Assembly: GCF_001273845.1 (NCBI RefSeq)
Contig: NZ_JHBW01000065.1
Location: 1-64,000 of the forward strand
Length of the DNA: 64,000 nt
Direction of reading: 5' to 3'
DNA from: Leucobacter musarum subsp. musarum
GTDB taxonomy: Bacteria; Actinomycetota; Actinomycetes; Actinomycetales; Microbacteriaceae
This document shows, piece after piece, positions 11,843 through 20,888 of this stretch. A program made the position numbers and the translations under genes. The notes beneath the pieces were generated by a model that was given only the letters and a program-made list of their open reading frames with translations, was not told where the DNA came from and ran no database searches. Position 1 is the first letter of the stretch, and each line of letters opens with the position of its first letter.

Positions 11843-14800
11843 TTGAACGACTCACTGCGCGAAGATCCTCAGATCCCGCTGACCCGCGGTGCGCACGCCG
11901 CCCCCGAACGCACACTCATCGACGTGCTGCGCGCGACAGCAGCGGCGTACCCCGAGGCCTCGGCGATCGACGCCGGATCGGGTGCGCTGAGCTACCGTGA
12001 ACTCGTCGCAGCGGTCGATGAGCGTGCCAACGAACTGCGGGCGGCCGGGGTGCAGGTCGGCGATCGCGTCGGTGTGCGTGTGGACTCGGGATCGCAAGAT
12101 CTTTACATCGCGATCCTCGCGATCATGCGCGCGGGGGCGGCGTACGTGCCGGTCGACGCCGACGACACCGATGAGCGGGCCCGCCTGGTATTCGGCGAGG
12201 CCCGAGTGGTGGGCATCGTCGGCAACCACGGCTTCGTGCCGCGCGCGAGTGATGCATCGGCAACTGATGCGCCCGCGGTCATCGAAGCCGAGAGCGAGGT
12301 GCTCACAAGCGAGGCGATTGAGGCCGAGGCAGCCCCCCCTAGTCGACCCGACCCCGGATGATGATGCGTGGATCATCTTCACCTCGGGGTCGACGGGCGT
12401 ACCGAAGGGCGTCGCCGTAACCCACCGATCCGCCGCCGCATTCGCGGATGCCGAGGCGCGCATGTTCTTGCAGCGCGAGCCTCTCGGCCCCGGCGACCGG
12501 GTGCTTGCGGGCCTGTCGGTCGCGTTCGATGCCTCGTGCGAGGAGATGTGGCTCGCGTGGCGGCACGGGGCCTGCCTGGTGCCGGCTCCGCGGGCGATCG
12601 TTCGGGCCGGTGAAGACCTGGCGCAGTGGTTGGTGCGGCAGAGCATCAGCGTCGTGTCGACGGTGCCGACGCTCGCCGCCATGTGGCCGCGAGAGGCGAT
12701 CGAGCACGTGCGCCTGCTGATCTTCGGCGGCGAGGCGTGCCCGCCCGAGCTCGCCGCCCGCCTCGTGGAAGACGGTCGCGAGGTCTGGAACACCTACGGC
12801 CCGACCGAGGCGACGGTGGTGGCCTGCGGGTGCCCGCTCGACGGCGTCTCGCCGATCAGTATCGGTCTGCCGCTCGACGGCTGGGATCTGGCGGTCGTCG
12901 ACGCCGAGGGCCGCCGTGTGGCGCCGGGGGAGTCGGGCGAGCTGATCATCGGCGGCGTCGGCCTCGCGCGGTACCTTGACCCTGCGAAAGACGCGGAGAA
13001 ATACGCGCCGATGCCCGAGCTGGGCTGGGAGCGCGCCTATCGTTCGGGCGACCTGGTGCGGTACGAGCCGACGGGGCTCATGTTTTTGGGCCGTGCCGAT
13101 GACCAGGTGAAGGTGGGCGGTCGACGCATCGAGCTCGGCGAGGTCGAGAACGCGTTGCAGGATTTGCCCGGCGTGACGGCCGCTGCCGCCGCGGTGCGCT
13201 CGAGCGACGCCGGTGTGCCGGTGCTCGTCGGGTACCTGGTCGTCGAGGGGGAGGCACCGCTCGATCGCGCACTCGCCCGTGAGCATCTCGCCGCGCGACT
13301 CGCGGCCGGAGTGATGCCGTTGCTCGCCGTGGTCGACGAACTCCCCATTCGTACCTCGGGCAAGGTCGACCGCGCGGCGCTGCCGTGGCCGTTGCCCGGA
13401 GTCGACGCTCCGGCGGCCGAGGGGCTGAACGCGAGCGAGGCCTGGCTGGCGGAGCAGTGGCAGGCCGTGCTCGGGGTGCCCGTGCCGGGCGCCGACGCCG
13501 ACTTCTTCGATCTGGGCGGCGGCTCGCTGCCCGCCGCGCAGCTCGTCTCGCGCATTCGCACCCGGGTGCCCGAGTTCACCGTGGCCGACATCTACGATGT
13601 GCCACGTCTCGCAGCGATGGCGAAGGCGATCGCGGCGGTCGATGACGCGGGTGATGCGAGCAGCTTCCACCAGCCCGCCCCGACGCCGCGCGGCACGCAG
13701 TGGGCGCAGACGCTGGCCGGTGTGCCGCTGTTCATCGCGAGCGGGTTGCGCTGGCTCGTGTATCTGCTGACGGCGGGCACGATCCTGAATCTCACGACCG
13801 GGTTCGAGGTGCTGCCGAGCGTGCCGATCTGGATGCTGCTCCTCGGCATCCTGGTGCTGTCGACGCCGTTCGGCAAGATGGCGATCGCGGCGATTGTGGC
13901 GCGCGTGCTGCTCGTCGGGGTGCGCGCCGGCGATTACCCGCGCGGCGGCGTGACGCACATGCGCCTGTGGCTTGCGGAGCAGTTCGCGCAGCAGATCGAC
14001 GCGGTTGGGCTCGCGGGTGCGCCCTGGATCACGATCTACGCCCGTGCCCTCGGCGCGCAGATCGCGCGCGATGTCAGCTTGCACACGCTGCCGCCCATCA
14101 CGGGAATGCTCGAGGTCGGCGCGCGCTCGGCCATCGAACCCGAGGTCGACCTCACCGGCTATTGGATCGACGGCGACCTGCTGCGCATCGGCGGTGTGCG
14201 CATCGGCAGCGATGTCACGGTCGGCTCGCGCAGCACGCTTGCGCCGGGCACCCGAATCGATGACGGCGCGGAGATCGCGCCCGGTTCGGCGGTGTTCGGT
14301 CGCGTGAAATCGGAGCAGACCTGGGCAGGATCGCCGGCCGTGCGCATCGGTGGCAATCGAACGGAGGAGTGGCCCGATGGCCAGCCGCATCGCGAGCCCG
14401 TGTGGCGCTTCGCGTACGCGGGGTCGTCGATCGTGCTCGCCCTGCTGCCGTTCGTCTCGTTCGCCGTCGGCGGCCTGCTCATCGCTGCCGGAATGCGCGG
14501 CGCGGAGTCGCTCGGTGCTGCATTCGGTGCGGCACTGCTCTGGTTGGTCCCGGCTGTACTGGTCACCGGTGTCGTCTACGCCGGCGCGGTCGTGCTGTTC
14601 GTACGGCTGCTCGCGATCGGGCTCGACGAGGGCACCTTCCCCGTGCACAGCCGTATCGGCTGGCAGACCTGGACGACGGAGCGCCTGCTCGACGCGGCGC
14701 GCACCTTCCTCTTCCCGCTCTACTCGAGCCTCTTCACGCCGGTGTGGCTGCGCCTGCTCGGCGCCCGCGTCGGCCGCAATGTCGAGGCGTCGACGGTGCT

Positions 14801-15812
14801 GCTGCTCCCGAAGATGACGCGCATCGACGATGGCGCCTTCCTCGCCGACGACACGATGGTGGCGTCGTACCAGTTGCACCGCGGGTGGATGCGGATCGGC
14901 CGCGTGCGCATCGGCAAGCGCGCCTTCCTCGGCAACTCGGGGATGGCCGGCCCAGGGCACCGCGTGCCCAAGGACTCGCTCGTCGCCGTACTCTCGGTCG
15001 CACCCGGCAAGGCGAAGGCTGGCTCCTCGTGGCTCGGTTCGCCACCCGTGCGACTGCGCCGCCTGGCGCAGGACGGGGACGACAGTCGCACCTACCACCC
15101 GGGTGCTGCACTGCGCATCGCACGGGCACTCTGGGAGCTCGGACGCATTCTCGCCGTCTTCGCGACGACCGCGCTCGGCCTCACCGTGCTCTTCGCGTTT
15201 GCGTGGCTCTGGACGTCGGTCGGAGCGGTCTGGACGATCCTGCTCTCGGGACTCGTCATGCTCGCCGCGGGCGCCGTCGCCGCCGGCATCTCGACCGCGG
15301 CCAAGTGGATCATCGTCGGGCCGATCCGGGCCGGCGAAGCGCCCCTGTGGTCGAGCTTCGTCTGGCGCACCGAGGTGAGCGACACGTTCACCGAGATGCT
15401 CGCGTCGCCCTGGTTCGCCCGCGCGGCCGCCGGTACCCCCGCGCTCGCCGTCTGGCTGCGCTCGCTCGGAGCGCGGATCGGCGCGGGTGTGTGGTGCGAA
15501 TCGTACTGGCTGCCGGAACCCGACCTCGTGACACTGGGCGACGGATCCACCGTCAACCGGGGGTGCGTCGTGCAGACCCACCTGTTCCATGATCGAATCA
15601 TGAGCATGGATACCGTCGAACTCGCCGCGGGCGCGACCCTCGGGCCGCACAGCGTCATTCTGCCCGCCGCCGTCATCGGCGCCCACGCGACCGTCGGCCC
15701 CGCATCGCTCGTCATGCGCGGCGAAAGCGTGCCCGTCGGTTCGCGCTGGAGCGGCAACCCCATCGGACCCTGGCGCGCCATCAAACTGCGCGCCTACCAG
15801 TCGACGAAGTAG
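11843..15812 (+). pseudogene. Pls/PosA-family NRPS-like poly(amino acid) synthetase, interrupted by a one-base frameshift
   Basis: The reading frame shifts at a run of seven C (12333-12339). Removing one C rejoins two open frames into about 1322 residues and restores the adenylation core ...DPTPDDDAWIIFTSGSTG. Domains in order: an adenylation domain (GALSYRELVA; TSGSTGVPKGVAVTHRS; FDASCEEMW; NTYGPTEATVV; YRSGDLV; GRADDQVKVGGRRIE); a thiolation domain (FFDLGGGSLPAAQ, near 13500); then transmembrane segments alternating with three related left-handed beta-helix modules, each introduced by a LGARxG-type motif (about 14040, 14755 and 15460). There is no condensation or thioesterase domain. This is the architecture of epsilon-poly-lysine synthetase (Pls). 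The start TTG 11843 is tentative. Inactive as written unless the extra C is a sequencing error or a phase-variable slip. Linked M1 peptidase and phosphopantetheinyl transferase support the call. Confidence 0.85.
12333..12339 (+). other. Seven-C homopolymer causing the NRPS frameshift
   Basis: Seven consecutive C lie in the linker just before adenylation core motif A3. With seven C the upstream frame ends at the TGA at 12359-12361. With six C it reads on into TSGSTGVPKG and the rest of the protein. Sequencing error, slipped-strand phase variation and true mutation all fit; the sequence alone does not separate them. Confidence 0.8.
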
Positions 15813-15839
15813 TCGACGATGCACCTGCGAAAGACCGGC

Positions 15840-17120
15840 ATGAGCGACCCCTACACTCCCACCAGTGGCGACCCGAGATACTCGGTCGCGCACTACGACC
15901 TCGACCTGCGCTACACCCCGCGCACGAACCGGCTCGAAGGCCGCGCCTGCCTGCAGGTGCGCGTGCTTGAGGCCACCGACCAGCTGCGCATCGACCTCAT
16001 CGGGCTCAGCGCGAGCAAGGTTCGCGTCGACGGCGCACTCCAGCGGCAGGCGAAGCAGGGGCCGCACGCGCTGACGATCCGGCTCGACGACCCGGCTGAG
16101 CCCGGTGCCGAACTGCAACTCGACATCGAGTACGCCGGCCGCCCCGCACCCCGGCGATCGCGCTGGGGCCAACTGGGCTGGGAAGAACTCGAACACGGCG
16201 CCCTCGTCGCCTCCCAGCCAACCGGCGCACCCACGTGGTTCCCCTGCAACGACCGCGTCGACGACCGCGCCACCTACGACGTCTCGTTCACCACCGATCG
16301 CGGCTTCTTCGTCGCCATCACAGGTGTGCCCGGCACCGTGACCGGGCGATCCGGCAAAACTCTGCGCACATTCTCGACGACCGTGCCGACCGCTACCTAC
16401 CTGCTCGCCGCACACATCGGCGAATACGCCGAATACCGCCTCGGCGACCGCGCCCGACTCATCGCACCACCCGGACGATCACGCGCCGTGCAGCGCGCCT
16501 TCGCACCCGTGCCGCGCATCATCGACATCTTCGAAGAATGGTTCGGGCCGTACCCGCAAGAAGACCTCACCATCGTCGTCACCGAAGAAGAACTCGAGAT
16601 TCCCCTCGAAGCGCAAGGCATGGCGACATTCGGCCGCAACCACGAAGCCCCCAGCGAGCAACGCCTCATCGCGCATGAACTCGCCCACCAGTGGTTCGGC
16701 AACTCCGTCGGCCTCGCCCGCTGGCAAGACATCTGGCTCAACGAAGGCTTCGCCTGCTACTCCGAATGGATCTGGTCAGAAGCCTCAGGCGGGCCGAGCA
16801 TCGCCGACCTCGCCGAACAGCACCACGCACGACTCGCCGCACTGCCGCAGCACCTCGTGCTCGCCGATCCCGGCCCCGCCGACATGTTCGACGACCGCGT
16901 CTACAAACGCGGTGCCCTCGTGCTCGAAACGCTGCGACGCACCCTCGGCGACGACCTCTTCCGCGCCGTACTGCTGCGCTGGGCCACCGAACGACGCCAC
17001 ACCCTCGTGCGCACCCCTGACTTCATCGCCCTCGTGCAAGAGATGAGCCCCGTGCCGATCGACGGGGTGTTCGACTCCTGGGTGTTTGCTGCGGCGTTGC
17101 CTGCGCTGCCGGATCGGTAG
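15840..17120 (+). CDS. M1 family zinc metallopeptidase (aminopeptidase N-like)
   Basis: 426 residues from ATG 15840 (an in-frame ATG at 15819 adds seven residues; neither has a strong ribosome binding site). Zinc motif HELAHQWFGN with His279, Glu280 and His283, and the third ligand Glu in WLNEGFACYSEW about 19 residues later. An EAQGMATFG segment sits where the GAMEN substrate-binding motif is expected. The N-terminal beta domain begins YSVAHYDLDLRYTPRTNRL. No signal peptide is seen, and it is shorter than full aminopeptidase N because it lacks the C-terminal domain. It follows the Pls-like synthetase by 27 bases. The epsilon-poly-lysine-degrading enzymes of Streptomyces are also M1 peptidases, so it may trim or detoxify the polymer (inference). 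Confidence 0.88.
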   Translation: MSDPYTPTSGDPRYSVAHYDLDLRYTPRTNRLEGRACLQVRVLEATDQLRIDLIGLSASKVRVDGALQRQAKQGPHALTIRLDDPAEPGAELQLDIEYAGRPAPRRSRWGQLGWEELEHGALVASQPTGAPTWFPCNDRVDDRATYDVSFTTDRGFFVAITGVPGTVTGRSGKTLRTFSTTVPTATYLLAAHIGEYAEYRLGDRARLIAPPGRSRAVQRAFAPVPRIIDIFEEWFGPYPQEDLTIVVTEEELEIPLEAQGMATFGRNHEAPSEQRLIAHELAHQWFGNSVGLARWQDIWLNEGFACYSEWIWSEASGGPSIADLAEQHHARLAALPQHLVLADPGPADMFDDRVYKRGALVLETLRRTLGDDLFRAVLLRWATERRHTLVRTPDFIALVQEMSPVPIDGVFDSWVFAAALPALPDR

Positions 17121-17135
17121 GTCTGCTGGGCGTCC

Positions 17136-17238
17136 GCGGGCCCGTGCGCCCTCCGGCGTCGCTCATTGCGTAATCGTCGCGTGCCGCTTCGCACGCTCCT
17201 CTTCCGCAAATGCGACACCGGAAGGCGCACGGGCCCGC
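17136..17238. terminator. Long inverted repeat between convergent genes
   Basis: A 27-base arm at 17136-17162 (GCGGGCCCGTGCGCC...) is repeated in inverted orientation at 17212-17238 with only two mismatches, around a 49-base loop that itself contains a GCGTGC/GCACGC hairpin. It lies between the stop of the M1 peptidase gene (+) and the stop of the phosphopantetheinyl transferase gene (-), so it would fold in both transcripts and probably serves as a bidirectional terminator. No T-run follows. Confidence 0.6.
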
Positions 17239-17298
17239 GTCCGCCCGGCCGCTCGTGTGGGGCGGTGCTCAGCGACTGCCTGGGTGGGCGCTTGTCGG

Positions 17299-17940
17299 TC
17301 AGCGTGTTGGGCGGCGTGGGGTTTGTGCGGCGACGGTGAGGATCGCCCGGGGCATGGGGGACGGGAGCGTCAGGGGCAGGTCTGCGCCGACGAGTCGGGG
17401 CTCCTCGGTGGTGTGCCAGGTGCCTTCGGTGCGAGTCTCGACTACTGGCTCGCGCAGCGACGTGCCCAGCCCCGCGCCCGAGGCCTTCGCGATGGCTTCG
17501 AGGCGGGTCCAGGAGCGGGTATCGGCGTCGGACGGGTGCAGGTCGAGCGCTTCCGCAATGCGGGCGCGCGTGCGGTCGTCGTCGAGCTCGACATCGATCG
17601 CGAAGGCCATGGCCTCGGGCGGGGCGACGCCGACCGCGACGAGGCCTGCGGCGTAGCTGATGCCGATGCGGGGGAGCGCCTGGGCGGGCGAGCTGTGCTC
17701 GCCGACGAGGCGGGCGCTCGGCATGCCGTGCGCGGTGCTGCCGCACGACGGGCACCGGCGCACGAACACGAATGCCTCGGGCGCGATGCCGTGGTGCAGC
17801 TCGTGGAGCAGGCCCGCGAGGAGTTCGTGGGCGATCGCTTGGCGATCCGGCGCGTGCGTGTCATTCGACTCGTCGACGGGATATGCGCGCCACGCGAGGT
17901 GCGCCCCGAGGGGGGTCTCGGTGTGCGCGACGGGTGTCAT
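17299..17940 (-). CDS. 4'-phosphopantetheinyl transferase superfamily protein
   Basis: 213 residues. The features are those of Sfp-type transferases: a zinc-finger-like RCPSCGSTAHGMP segment, ISYAAGLVAVGVA, the magnesium-binding FAIDVE motif (usually GIDVE), and WTRLEAIAKASGAGL (the W-x-x-KEA-x-x-K motif, here with Arg for the first Lys). It would load phosphopantetheine onto the thiolation domain of the neighbouring synthetase; no other carrier protein is visible nearby. Its start overlaps the zapE stop by four bases (ATGA), so it is translated with zapE. Confidence 0.8.
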   Translation of the reverse strand: MTPVAHTETPLGAHLAWRAYPVDESNDTHAPDRQAIAHELLAGLLHELHHGIAPEAFVFVRRCPSCGSTAHGMPSARLVGEHSSPAQALPRIGISYAAGLVAVGVAPPEAMAFAIDVELDDDRTRARIAEALDLHPSDADTRSWTRLEAIAKASGAGLGTSLREPVVETRTEGTWHTTEEPRLVGADLPLTLPSPMPRAILTVAAQTPRRPTR

Positions 17941-19031
17941 TCGCCCAGCAGCGCGAGGCGGCTGACGGTGCGGAAGAGGTCGGCCGGCGGGTCGGCGATA
18001 TCGACGAGCCCGGCCCGGTCGGTACTCGCGAACACCGTCAGCGGCAGGTCGGCGTGCACGAGCACGTCGAGCAGCGCGACGAACCGCTGACGTGCCTCCC
18101 GGCTCGCGCGCGACAGCGGCGGCACGTCGACGAGCACCCAGCGATCGTGCTGCGCGGCGAGGTCGAGGAAGTCTTCGGCGATCGACGACGCCTCGAGCAG
18201 ATCGTCGAAGGCGAACCAGATCTCCGAGGAGGAGGGAGAAGCCGCGGAGTCGATCGGGCGCACCGCGAGCGCGCGCAGGGCGCGGTGCCCATCGAGCACC
18301 TGCGTGGCCTCGGCGGCGGTCGGCGGGGTGAGCTGGGCGGCGCTGACGGCGCTCGCCGCCGGAGTGCCGGTGGGCACCGCGATCCAGCGCCCCGATGCGA
18401 ACCCGGTCGCGGGCCGCGCATCGCCCGCAGCGGAGCCCGCCGTGCGATAGTCGGTGCCGCCGTCGAGGGTGCGCACCGCGAAGTGCTCGCGGATGAGGCG
18501 CACGCTCGGCTCGACGACGTGGTGGAACACCGGGTTCGCGAGCAGCCCCTCGGGGACGTAGTTCGAGGTGAAGAGCGTGGGGATGCGGCGCTCGACGAGC
18601 TCCGCGATGAGCCGGTTGAGCAGGCTCGCCCCGCCCGGATCGTGCACGTGCAGCTCGTCGAAGAAGAACAGTTCGGCGCCGTCAAGCAGTTCGGCGACCG
18701 TGTCATCGATCGCCTCGCGCGCGGTCATCTGCGCGCCGAAGCGGCGCTGCAGCTCCTGGAAGAAGGTGTGGAAGTGCACGCGGCGCTTGGCGGCCTCGGG
18801 CACGTCGACGGCGGTGAAGATCTCGCTCGTGAGCCAGGTCTTGCCGCGACCGGCGGGCCCGTGCACGAAGGCGCCGACGGGCGCTGCGGGATCGGCCCAG
18901 TGCTCGGCGAGCTCCGCGATCTCGGCGAGCAGCTCGCGCTGCGGCGCATCGAGGTCGATGCCGCGAGCGGCGGCGGCGTGCCCCACCCGGTCGGTGAGCT
19001 TCGAGAGCGTGGGTGCGTCGGTTTCGGTCAC
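17937..19031 (-). CDS. zapE: Cell division protein ZapE (AFG1-like ATPase)
   Basis: 364 residues from a GTG start. The AAA-type P-loop is HGPAGRGKTWL near residues 57-67, followed by VHFHTFFQELQRRFG and Walker B LFFFDELHVHDPG, then TLFTSNYVPEGLL (sensor I). The C-terminal part carries FDDLLEASSIAEDFLDLA and ends with RTVSRLALLGE. In E. coli ZapE destabilises FtsZ polymers; AFG1 homologues act in protein quality control. A TAGGAT box (read leftwards, 19045-19040) is eight bases before the GTG, so the mRNA is probably leaderless. Confidence 0.88.
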   Translation of the reverse strand: MTETDAPTLSKLTDRVGHAAAARGIDLDAPQRELLAEIAELAEHWADPAAPVGAFVHGPAGRGKTWLTSEIFTAVDVPEAAKRRVHFHTFFQELQRRFGAQMTAREAIDDTVAELLDGAELFFFDELHVHDPGGASLLNRLIAELVERRIPTLFTSNYVPEGLLANPVFHHVVEPSVRLIREHFAVRTLDGGTDYRTAGSAAGDARPATGFASGRWIAVPTGTPAASAVSAAQLTPPTAAEATQVLDGHRALRALAVRPIDSAASPSSSEIWFAFDDLLEASSIAEDFLDLAAQHDRWVLVDVPPLSRASREARQRFVALLDVLVHADLPLTVFASTDRAGLVDIADPPADLFRTVSRLALLGE

Positions 19032-19039
19032 GTTCCCCG

Positions 19040-19069
19040 ATCCTAGCGACGGCCGCTCCAGGCTAGGAT
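19040..19069. promoter_or_regulatory. Back-to-back -10 boxes of zapE and parA
   Basis: ATCCTAGC at 19040-19047 and GCTAGGAT at 19062-19069 form a perfect inverted repeat with 14 bases between. Read outward, each gives a TAGGAT -10 box: the left one eight bases before the zapE GTG, the right one about 30 bases before the parA ATG. The two promoters must share or compete for polymerase. Confidence 0.5.
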
Positions 19070-19099
19070 GGAATGTCAGCGAGCGGGAGGAGGCCGGGT

Positions 19100-19951
19100 A
19101 TGGCGAAGCAGGTCGAACTTGGGCCCACCGGGCGACCCGATCGCATCATTCCGGCGCCGAAAAAGCTCGACCGCCACGGCCCCGCGCGCATCATCGCGAT
19201 GTGCAACCAGAAGGGTGGCGTCGGCAAGACGACGAGCACCATCAACCTGGCCGCCGCGCTCGCGCGCTACGGTCGCCGCGTGCTCGCCGTCGACTTCGAT
19301 CCGCAGGGTGCGCTCTCGGCCGGCCTCGGTGTCCAGGCGCACGACGTGCCCACGATCTACGACCTCATGCTCGGCAAGGTGAAGGATCCGCGTGAGGCGA
19401 TCCAGCACACCGAGACGGCGGGGCTCGACGTGATCCCGGCCAACATCGACCTGTCTGCCGCAGAGGTGCACCTCGTGACTGAGGTGGCGCGCGAGCAGAT
19501 TCTCGCCGGCGTGCTGCGCAAGGTCGCCGGCGACTACGACGTCATTCTGATCGACTGCCAGCCCTCGCTCGGGCTGCTCACGGTCAATGCGCTGACGGCG
19601 AGCCACGGCGTGCTCATTCCGCTCGCCTGCGAGTACTTCGCGCTCCGCGGCGTCGCGCTGCTCGTCGAGACCGTCGACAAGGTGCGCGATCGCCTGAACC
19701 CCGCGCTCGAGCTCGACGGCATTCTCGCGACCATGTACGACGCCCGCACGCTGCACGCGCGAGAGGTGCTCGAGCGCGTCGTCGACACCTTCGATGACAA
19801 GGTCTTCGACACGGTCATCGGCCGCACGGTGAAGCTGCCCGACGCGCAGATCGCCGCGAAGCCGATTCTCGACTACGCCCCCTCCAACGCCGCATCCGAG
19901 GCGTATCTCAAGCTGGCCCGCGAGCTCGTGCAGCGCGGCGTCGTCGCCTAG
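19100..19951 (+). CDS. parA: ParA family ATPase (chromosome partitioning)
   Basis: 283 residues from ATG 19100, which follows GGGAGGAGG at about 19085-19093. An in-frame ATG at 19073 would lie at or before the predicted transcription start. The deviant Walker A CNQKGGVGKTT is at residues 35-45, then AVDFDPQGALSAGLG, Walker B VILIDCQPSLGLLT, and the C-terminal ARELVQRGVVA. It sits directly before scpA/scpB, as Rv1708 does in M. tuberculosis; this soj-like copy is distinct from the parAB pair near oriC. Likely role in chromosome segregation with the Scp proteins. Confidence 0.92.
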   Translation: MAKQVELGPTGRPDRIIPAPKKLDRHGPARIIAMCNQKGGVGKTTSTINLAAALARYGRRVLAVDFDPQGALSAGLGVQAHDVPTIYDLMLGKVKDPREAIQHTETAGLDVIPANIDLSAAEVHLVTEVAREQILAGVLRKVAGDYDVILIDCQPSLGLLTVNALTASHGVLIPLACEYFALRGVALLVETVDKVRDRLNPALELDGILATMYDARTLHAREVLERVVDTFDDKVFDTVIGRTVKLPDAQIAAKPILDYAPSNAASEAYLKLARELVQRGVVA

Positions 19952-19955
19952 CGCC

Positions 19956-20888
19956 ATGGTGGTGAGCACCGATCCGGGCGCCGCTGCGGCAGGTACGGAT
20001 CCGGTGCCCGCGGCGAATGCGGCCGCGCCTGCAGGGGGAGCGGCCGATCCGGCATCTGCGTCAGCAACTGCACCGGCGACCGCGGAAACGACCGAGACCG
20101 CGCCCGCCGGCTTCCGCGTCAGCCTCGAAATCTTCGACGGGCCCTTCGACCTCCTGCTGAACCTCATCGGCAAGCACGAGCTCGACATCACCGAGGTGTC
20201 GTTGAGCCTCGTGACCGACGAGTTCATCGCCTACCTGGCAACGATCGAGGGCGAGGGCGTTGAGCATCTCGACCGTGCCTCGGAATTCTTGGTCGTCGCC
20301 GCAACCCTGCTCGACCTGAAGATCGCGAGCCTGCTGCCGCAGGGCGAGGCGGTCGACGCCGAAGACATCGCGCTGCTCGAGGCGCGCGACCTACTCTTCG
20401 CGCGTCTGCTGCAGTACCGGGCGTTCAAACAGGCGAGTGCCTGGTTCCGCGATCGGCTCGAGGCCGAGGGGGCGCGGCACGCGCGTCTCGTGCCGCTCGA
20501 CGCGAAGTACCGCGACCGCGGGCCCGAGCTCGTCTGGACGCTGAACGCCGCCGACTTCGCGGCGCTCGCGACGCTGGCGTTCGCGCCGCGCGAGATTCCG
20601 ACGGTCGGGCTCGACCACCTGCACGCGCCACTCGTGTCGATTCGCGAGCAGGCGGCGGTCGTCGTCGCCCTGTTGCGCACCGGCGGCGTGCGCAGCTTCC
20701 GGGAACTCATCGCGGGAGAGCCCGAGCGGGGTGTGGTGGTGGCGCGCTTCCTCGCCATTCTGGAGCTGTATCGCCGGGCCGCAGTGACATTTGAGCAGGC
20801 CGAGCCGCTCGGAGAGCTGCACGTGCAGTGGGTCGGCGAGAGCTGGTCAGACGACGAACTTGCTACGTTAGGGAACGATTATGACTGA
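19956..20888 (+). CDS. scpA: Segregation and condensation protein A (ScpA kleisin)
   Basis: 310 residues. An Ala/Pro/Thr-rich N-terminal extension of about 50 residues precedes the conserved start FRVSLEIFDGPFDLLLNLIGKHELDITE. Further conserved pieces are FLVVAATLLDLKIASLLP and the winged-helix C-terminus VVARFLAILELYRRAAV. ScpA links SMC heads together with ScpB. The gene starts four bases after parA and overlaps scpB by eight bases. Confidence 0.93.
   Translation: MVVSTDPGAAAAGTDPVPAANAAAPAGGAADPASASATAPATAETTETAPAGFRVSLEIFDGPFDLLLNLIGKHELDITEVSLSLVTDEFIAYLATIEGEGVEHLDRASEFLVVAATLLDLKIASLLPQGEAVDAEDIALLEARDLLFARLLQYRAFKQASAWFRDRLEAEGARHARLVPLDAKYRDRGPELVWTLNAADFAALATLAFAPREIPTVGLDHLHAPLVSIREQAAVVVALLRTGGVRSFRELIAGEPERGVVVARFLAILELYRRAAVTFEQAEPLGELHVQWVGESWSDDELATLGNDYD

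Noticed and set aside
12339-16415. 1358-residue open frame on the minus strand opposite the synthetase and peptidase
   Set aside because: It is a high-GC shadow frame: Arg/His/Gly-rich with no domain features, while the plus strand encodes clear A, T and M1 domains.
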